A DNA stretch of 64,000 nt from positions 116,992 through 180,991 of the forward strand of contig JADDMT010000062.1 in assembly GCA_021401465.1 (NCBI GenBank), written 5' to 3'. Each line of letters starts with the position of its first letter. Position 1 is the first letter of the stretch. Positions 57,530-64,000 of this stretch are shown one piece after another. The translations under genes were made by a program, and so were the position numbers. Under the pieces are notes generated by a model. It was given only the letters and a program-made list of their open reading frames with translations, was not told the DNA's origin and made no database searches. The stretch is from Teratosphaeria epicoccoides. Taxonomy: Eukaryota > Ascomycota > Dothideomycetes > Mycosphaerellales > Teratosphaeriaceae.

Positions 57530-57605
57530 TGTCTTGAAAACCTAACCCCTAAGTAGTATAAAGTATAAAGAGTAGACTAAGTAGAGCCAAGTTAGCTAAG
57601 TAAGT
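57530..57605 (+). repeat. Left terminal inverted repeat of Plavaka copy 2
   Basis: TGTCTTGAAAACCTAACCCC at the end, then CTAAGTAG-type units as in copy 1. Its first two bases (TG) match the right end of copy 1 rather than the left end (CA). Confidence 0.7.
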
Positions 57606-57859
57606 ACTAGTAGTATACTAGTAGTATCTTACTAGCTTAGCCTACTTGGCCCTACTCCTAGAGACTCGATTTACAGGCCTGTTAGCCTTCCTACTTATGC
57701 CTACTTGTAGGCATGCTTATTTAACGGCTTTCTACTTAATTGCTACTTACCTACACTTATACGCTCCTCTAATGTGTATGTCTACTTAGCCCTACTCCTA
57801 GCCCTACGATCTAGTAACAGGCATTACTACTAAGTATTAGCTATATGTAGTAGTTAGAA

Positions 57860-58193
57860 CACGTACTACTATAGCCGCTTACCTGTAGTAATTAGCTACT
57901 ATTCTAATACATAGTCTATGATAAGCTAACAGAACAGGAAATAGCATTATTCTTAGGGTGTTAATATTAAATACAGGCCCTCTTAACTTACAAGCTTAGC
58001 TTGTTTGTCACAAAATACACCTTTTTGTCTACTACTAAATAAACAATTAAAACAGACCCCTAGGCTATCTACATCTTATCCCTATGTTATCTATACTGTT
58101 ACTATAGCCTATACTATAATCTGCGTAAGCCTCTCTTATAACAGGGTAGAAAGGTTGCTAACTACTCCCTTCTTCCTACTATAATGCTTGTAA
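57860..58193. other. 334-bp segment present only in Plavaka copy 2
   Basis: Interrupts sequence that is continuous in copy 1 (21590-21596). RIP-decayed. No inverted ends or duplication evident, so it may instead have been deleted from copy 1. Confidence 0.5.
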
Positions 58194-59690
58194 ATGAAAC
58201 TTGTCTTTAGACTACTATCTCTCTCATATAGCTCGTTTACTATACTAGCTACTATACTGCTATCTCTACACTATAGGTAGTCTCTAAAGCCTTCTATAGT
58301 TAACAGCTATAGCTTGTAAGTTGTCTACATCCTCCTATGCCTTTCCTTATACGCTAGGAGGCACATCTAGTCCGCAAACTATTCGACAATCTTGTCTTTA
58401 ACCTCTATGCTCTCTAACATTCCCTTATACTTCTTAACTGCTAGAAACTAAAGTCGAGGCAGCTAAGTAGCCATAATAGTCATGTAGAGTATAAACTGCT
58501 TAGACTACATAAAACTACAGAGGTCTACATTAATGTCATCTGAATTCTAGTAAATACATACATACCTACCTGCTATGTTAGTAGTAGCTAAGCAGCTACT
58601 ACGACTAAAATATCCTACTGTGAAATCACATCTACTTGCTATTACTATATTAAATTAACAGGGACTATAGCTCTTACTAGCATGCTAGTCTTATAGGAGC
58701 TAAGAAACAAGTAAACTATAAGTAATACTATCTCTACTAGCTTGCTAGACTTCAGGAAACATGGCTAGACCCCCCTTTAGAACACTACTATGTCTTTACG
58801 CCTGCCTGCTTACTAGCCTACTATAGCCTTAGAAGTATGTGTTAAGATGCACATATGCACTTATTAGCGCATCTCGTTCCTCTACACGTAGTACTAGACA
58901 ATAAACGGCTTATTCATTATGCTATTTAAAGTAGCCAAGTTATTACGGGCTCCTATGACGACGTCGCTAAACTCGCGCTGTAGACACTGTCTAAACCGTG
59001 GAGAGAACTCGTCATATAATGGCTCTATGCCGTAGGTATTCTATAGGCCGTAGTAGAATACCTAGGTATACTAGTCTTCTATCTTGTACTTAACATTAAC
59101 CTTCTTTTAGCCTGACTAATTAGCGTCTTCTGTCTTCATTACAATGAAGACGACCTTCCTATTCCTTTTGCTCCTAAACACACGGACCCTCCTAAAACTC
59201 ATCTAAGGGGCGTTAGGGGTCCCATTATAACTGACAACAGTTCGCCTACTAAAGAAAAGCTCATGTGTACCTAGCGGTCTAGTAAGTAGCACTTCGAACA
59301 CCTTGTTTGTAATTAGGGGTAGTATACTATTAGCCTGCTCCCTTGTCACGCGACTTGCTATGTCCTCCCCTTTAAAGATCTTCTTAAACAGCAGGATTTT
59401 GACGTGTCTAGTAAACATAAAGTTAGTAACTAGTCGTCATATCTTAGGGTTAACTGCATACTAATTCCTATTCCAGGTTAGCTGCTTAGTACAGCTGTCC
59501 TTGTAGTTGTCATGCTAGTCGATTATCTGGCAATTCTTGCTATAGTAGGCTACTACCTAACATAGGCACTTCTTGAGCAGGCTGTCGATGCCACAATTAG
59601 CGCATTAAGCAACTATGCTAGCTATTGTCTTAAATAGTAAGATAGAGGGTTAATTGATGTTACTACTACTTATATGTATTAGGCAAGTCT
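58194..59690 (-). pseudogene. MYND-type zinc-finger protein gene in Plavaka copy 2, decayed
   Basis: Counterpart of 21595-23070. The finger (complement of about 59490-59600) keeps CGIDSLLKKCLC, then VVAYYSKNCQIID and YKDSC, and so supplies the N-terminal cysteines lost in copy 1. The open piece 59203-59418 follows the finger in the same protein. Many TAG stops. Confidence 0.6.
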
Positions 59691-60475
59691 TTAAAGTTAG
59701 TTAATGTAATTAGTAAAGAGTTAAAGTAGAATAGTAGTAGTAGATATAGATATCTCTTGCTACTAAGTACACATGCTACTACCTAGCTAGCGCACATGAG
59801 GCCCTCGTAACTGCCGTCTAGATTAGTTAGCTACTACGTGCTACTATGTGCTACATATAGGTAGTTATGTACTCTTAACAAAGAAGTAGCAACTATGGCG
59901 ACATCTATCCTATGTAGCTATATCTGCTAAGTACACATGCCACTATTAAGCAAGCGTTAGTGTAACTATGTCGCGGTTGCTACTATTCCTAATGCCTCTG
60001 TATAGTAGTAGATAAGGTTAGTAGGTCGTAACTACAAGGATCATTTTTTACTGCCTTTTAAGGCAGAATCGCCTAATATTGTGCCTTCTTTATTTAGTTA
60101 TGTACCTAGGCAGCAGTATGTAATATTTAACCGAATCTGTGACAGTGTCGCGTGCCTTCTGTTTCTGGCCATTTTTCAGGTAGTAGTGTCATGTGCCTTC
60201 TATTTCTAGTCATTTCTTAGGCAGAAGCTAATAATGTGATAATGTAACGTGTATAGTTAGCAACTATGTAGAGCACATAACCTATAGCTACTAAAATACA
60301 AAAGAAGCTTAGTACTTCGAACTTCTTTCTTTTAAACAACTACCTTATCTAGTACTCGGCTTCTTCTTTAGCATCTATACAGATACTAGCATACTAACAA
60401 TACTATAGCATGTAAGCATTATATGCTTATATAACAAGACTATGTACTAACATGCTAGTAGATTCTAAACCTACT

Positions 60476-61865
60476 ATGTTAATTAATCTGACCCTAGACC
60501 TAGAGCTAGCAATTAGTGTAGGTTCTAAGCACGCCGAGTTCGCGGCTAACTACGTCCGTAATACTGTCTAGGCATTAGAAGCCGCCGTCGCGCTACAGAA
60601 GGCATATCCGGACTTTAATGCCTACGAGGATCTTGTTAACTACGCCCCTTAGGTAGAGCATTAAGCTAGGGACAAGGTACTTGACGTCGCATGCGGCGGT
60701 AGCCTAATTAGCCTCCTAGCGAGTGCAAAGCTAGCTACGCTAGATAGTGTATACTTCCTAGACTTCTGTGCTAAGATGCTAGGTAAGAGCTAGTAGTATG
60801 TGTTATAGCTAGGCCTTAGAGGTAATACTGTTACTAACTAATCTCTAGTACTATGCAGGACTACTTAGGAAGCGTGGACTTGTAGCGCTTCATCTAGGCG
60901 AGGCTTAGTTGCACCCCTATAGCCCGCATCAAGTAGGCTACTAGATACCCTAACGGCTTTTAGATAGTATTTGCAAAGGGCGTGCTAGAGATGTTTAAGC
61001 CACGGGTCTATTCGGGGCTAATCCGCTAGCTACGCAAGCTAGTTAGTAATAATAGCTAGCTGATCTTAGATTAGAAGGAGCCTGCTTCTAGCTAGCAGCT
61101 ACTTTTGCACTAACTAAGCGAGGCTACTTCTATAGCCTATTAAGAGTACACTATAAGAGACTAGGCCTTATTGCTATTATGCATTCAGAATGTTTAGCAC
61201 CCTGTCCTACTAAGTCCTAGCTTTAACCGTCTAATCACGTAGTACACTATAATCGCTAGCTAGGACGAATTAGCGAGGGCGCGGAGATCTATGCTTGCTT
61301 TCTTCGCTAAGCCTAGTATAGTAAGTAAGGTGTCCCTCTACGCAGACTTTCTAACCTACTAGCTAATAGATTAGTTAACTACTCTGTATGACTTATTCGT
61401 TAAGTGAGCAAGAACCTATGTTAGCTATTTAACCGCGGCGTTAGAGGTTAAAGTCGACATAGCGTAGTATGAATAGCTTAATAGCAAGATCGGTAGTACT
61501 ACTCCTAGGCAGAGAGGTTTCTAGGTCGAGCTGTCATACACTCTCCTTATTAAGCCTATAGCTACAATACCTCTTGATTAAGTCAAACGGGAATTATCGC
61601 GTACAGAGAGACGTATGCTAGAACTACAGGTAGCGAAGGCTCTATAGAAAGGATAGTAAATGTACAAGGTAGATAAGCTAGCTAGCTGCCTAGACGCTAG
61701 CTAGCAGAGAGATGTGCATGCGATAAGAGACTTTTGGCTAGTAGCACTAACTGCTTATCCTACGGCATGACTAATAGGTAGTTATGCACATAGGTAGAAG
61801 ACCTGCTTGCGGCTATAGCAGGCGGCAATTCATGACTTTCTTGAGAACTTACTAAGCATCTACAA
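60476..61865 (+). pseudogene. SAM-dependent methyltransferase-like gene in Plavaka copy 2, decayed
   Basis: Counterpart of 23862-25255, opening at ATG 60476. Motif I reads VLDVACGGS. The later strand FAKGVLEMF and the C-terminal helical part are kept. The phase change between the two halves is shared with copy 1, so it probably predates both copies (intron or ancestral indel) rather than being a recent lesion. Confidence 0.55.
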
Positions 61866-62214
61866 GGATCTTGCTCTTCTTAGCATCTTATGAAATTGTA
61901 GGTAAGATGTTAACGTCCTTAGGCTACACTTTGTAGTCTATTAGGCCCTCGTAGAGACTAAGCATATTAACCTTACTATGAAGGTATACTCCTTGAACTA
62001 AAGCGGTAGTAGAAAGGATGCCGCTAATACTAGATGCCCTAGGTCTAGTATACCTCGCCCTAGCGGTAGAGGCGTAGGTTGCGAATAGCATGACATTAGC
62101 ATAAGATCTATCTATTACTATATATTACGACTATGTAGCAGATCCTCTAGCCCTGCCTCGATTCTAATGAATCTGACAAAGACTAGGAGGACAAGTCACT
62201 ATCTAAGAAGGCTG

Positions 62215-62399
62215 ATTCTAATAAATCTGACGAAGACTAGGAGGATAAGTTACTATCGAAGAATGCTAAGGGCAACTCTAGTCAGCTATTTAGCACATTT
62301 TGCCACGATCTAACAGGGTGCTAAGCGGCTGACTAGAGTTGCACTTAGCCTTCTTAGATAGTAACTCGTCCTCCTAGTCTTCATGAGATTCATTAATGC
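62215..62399. repeat. Long inverted repeat (hairpin)
   Basis: Arms of about 81 bp, 62215-62295 and 62319-62399, with a 23-bp spacer. Both arms contain GACTAGGAGGA and CAACTCTAGTCAGC. Confidence 0.65.
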
Positions 62400-62467
62400 T
62401 ATGCGCTCTGTTAGTTAAGGCTAGAGCTAGCGACAGACCGCATAAAATATCTACCCTAGCCGCATTC

Positions 62468-62700
62468 GAAAGTGCTAGCGGTATACCTATAGCACCTTAC
62501 TCTACCTGCTGTCACTAGATCCGCGAGATAGGGTAATAGCACACTCGGCTAAGCCGCGACTAAAGGTGCTAGTAGTATACCTATAGTATCTCCTTCTATC
62601 TGCCGCTAGTATTTCCGCAAGATAGGGCAATAGGACACTTGACCTAGCTACGATCAAAAGTGCTAGTAGTATACCTATAGCACTTTAAGGTGTCTCTTGT
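62468..62700. repeat. 93-bp tandem repeat with palindromic box
   Basis: Units start at about 62468, 62561 and 62654. Each begins with GTGCTAG.(G/A)GTATACCTATAGCAC-like palindromes, related to the GTATAC boxes of copy 1. Confidence 0.55.
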
Positions 62701-62885
62701 GATTTACTGCTAGTAGTTTTATTATAACGTCCGCAGGTCTAGGGCTAGCATTTAACCTACTAGTAGTATGCTTCTAGTACCCTTGACTACTTCTTGTGTA
62801 CATCTGGCATCCTGACCCTCGCTCTTATTCTTCTAGTTAGTCAAACTAGTAGCGCTAGTTACAGAAGTATTGCTTATGCTAGGGC

Positions 62886-63874
62886 TTGTAGCGTGCTACC
62901 TTTATCGAGCTTACTAGTATAGCATTCGTTATATATGTTACAATCGTTTACGTTTGTTTCTCCTTAATTAGTCCTAAGTAGAGCTACTAGCGACGCCATG
63001 CTTAAGCAATAGCGGCCCTTCCTTACTAGTAGCCGCAATACCGCGCCCCTTAGCTATATTTAGGCGATGTAGCTTATGTTTAGTTACTACCCTAGACTCT
63101 TGTTCCTCCTAGTCCGCATTATATATGAAGTTATAGGTCTTAAAGTTAGCAGTGTTGTTAATGTACATGTCACATTAGCTAGAGGTGTCATATTCGTCTG
63201 TTAGTATAACGTAGATGCTATAGTAGACGCTAGTAAGCCTGTAGATATAGCGACCTTATAGAGTACCTTCCTGTAGGCTAGAACGCATCACTATAATCAC
63301 TGTCATGCTATGAACATCGTCTGCTCTTCTAGCCGGATCCTTTAGCTAGAACAGGTCTATAAACATACCTATGTAGGTCGGACATTTATTTTGTGCTAGT
63401 ATTATGTAGTTGTAGCTGTCTACTATGACGCGCAATTTCTTGTCTTAGAAGGTTACAACATATAACAAGCGAGCAGGCAGCTAGCCCTTGAAGGTAACTA
63501 CTAGGTCAATTTGTCTATTAATACTAGTAGTCTTGTCTGTAACTAGTAGTACTTTGTACTCCTAGACCTAGAGCTAGTCGTTATAGCGATTGTCCTAGAT
63601 TCCTTACTAGTTTAGTATACATCTAATGACATCTAGCTTAGTTGCAGATAGATTGTTAGGATCCTTATGATGCATCTTCTAGTACTATACACTAGCATAG
63701 AAAGATACCTCTAATTCGTTAACCTAATCCGGTCTTCCCTTAATCCTGTTAGGATCAAGACGCATTGTATTTAACGTCGATGTTGTATTAGACGACGCCT
63801 AGCACTCTCTGACAAACACTGTAGTAGCATGACGGAAGTAAGGCCCTACCTCGAGCCCTATGTATGCTACTACA
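62886..63874 (-). pseudogene. Plavaka-type transposase, copy 2, C-terminal part
   Basis: Matches 25546-26527 of copy 1 on the minus strand (segments around RRIYGLTSVYYSIYVMLTD and the C-terminal tail). The rest of the gene is to the right of the window, behind the LTR insertion. Decayed. Confidence 0.65.
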
Positions 63875-64000
63875 TGTCATAAGGGTAGGTGCTAATAGCA
63901 GGAAGGTGACTAGGTGTTAGACTCGGGAGCTGTGAAGAATATCGACAATGGCAGTTAACCTTGTAACTGACTCTCCTCTAAGCAAGAGAGGATTGAATTG
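63875..64000 (-). mobile_element. LTR related to element F, cut by the window end
   Basis: Read in reverse it corresponds to the 3' end of the F LTR: it begins TGTCATAAGGG (the complement of CCCTTATGACA) and follows F for about 90 bp, then diverges. It is less RIP-decayed than its surroundings, so it probably is a younger insertion or a related subfamily. Confidence 0.75.

Larger units (their letters stand above)
61866..62885 (+). other. Copy-2-specific segment with direct, inverted and tandem repeats
   Basis: Replaces about 290 bp of copy 1 (25256-25545). It contains a direct repeat of about 53 bp (62161 and 62214), an inverted repeat with arms of about 80 bp (62215-62295 and 62319-62399), and about two and a third units of a 93-bp tandem repeat from 62468. 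Parts of the plus strand look like a decayed charged protein, but nothing is recognised. Confidence 0.5.
57530..63874 (-). mobile_element. Plavaka-type DNA transposon, copy 2 (left part)
   Basis: Starts TGTCTTGAAAACC after TA and follows copy 1 closely through the MYND gene, the divergent promoter, the methyltransferase-like gene and into the transposase. Differences: an extra 334 bp (57860-58193) and a different 1-kb segment (61866-62885). It is cut at 63875 by an LTR related to element F, so the rest lies to the right of the window. It is more decayed than copy 1 in most places. Confidence 0.8.

Noticed and set aside
1..64000. tRNA, rRNA genes or CRISPR arrays
   Set aside because: No tRNA arm pattern, rRNA core sequence or regularly spaced short repeats were noticed, and the setting is eukaryotic.

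Overview
The window looks like a piece of repeat-rich heterochromatin from a filamentous ascomycete (Pezizomycotina; perhaps a dothideomycete, which I cannot confirm). The signs are Ty3-type LTR retrotransposons with integrases ending in chromodomains, a Plavaka-type DNA transposon, and heavy C-to-T/G-to-A decay of every repeat copy in the style of repeat-induced point mutation (RIP). Reading frames are full of TAG codons but mostly keep their phase. The only intact gene I can support is a PD-(D/E)XK-nuclease-like protein at 53674-55056, in a roughly 3-kb island (53575-56640) that is not RIP-degraded.

Positions 1-52447 are one nested stack. The outermost element, E (minus strand), holds its integrase end at 1-324 and the rest at 47205-52447; its frame resumes across the gap. 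Element A (minus, 330-47199, target duplication GATTR) sits in E. A in turn holds: element B (minus, 2424-10626, duplication GCTAC); element C (plus, 10769-18937, duplication ATAAG, the best preserved copy); a 20.7-kb Plavaka-type transposon (21256-41916, TA duplication), itself split by a second retrotransposon family, F (plus, 32708-39712, duplication AAAGC); and a 3'-truncated element D (plus, 42017-46869) fused to what is left of A's 5' LTR.

A, B, C and D are one family: LTRs of 354-391 bp, a single gag-pol frame, and a chromodomain. A, B and C also show a roughly 500-codon ORF on the opposite strand between pol and the 3' LTR. That antisense ORF encodes a cysteine-rich N-terminus and a basic C-terminal part. 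F has a shorter cysteine-rich antisense ORF in the same place. These antisense genes are the most unusual feature of the window.

The Plavaka element carries, besides its transposase, a MYND zinc-finger gene and an S-adenosylmethionine methyltransferase-like gene that diverge from a shared repeat-bearing promoter region, plus two unrecognised frames. A second Plavaka copy starts at 57530 and is cut at 63875 by an LTR related to F. Between the two repeat blocks lie unclassified RIP-degraded stretches (52448-53574, 56641-57529). Translations were made by eye; domain calls rest on motif recognition, not searches.
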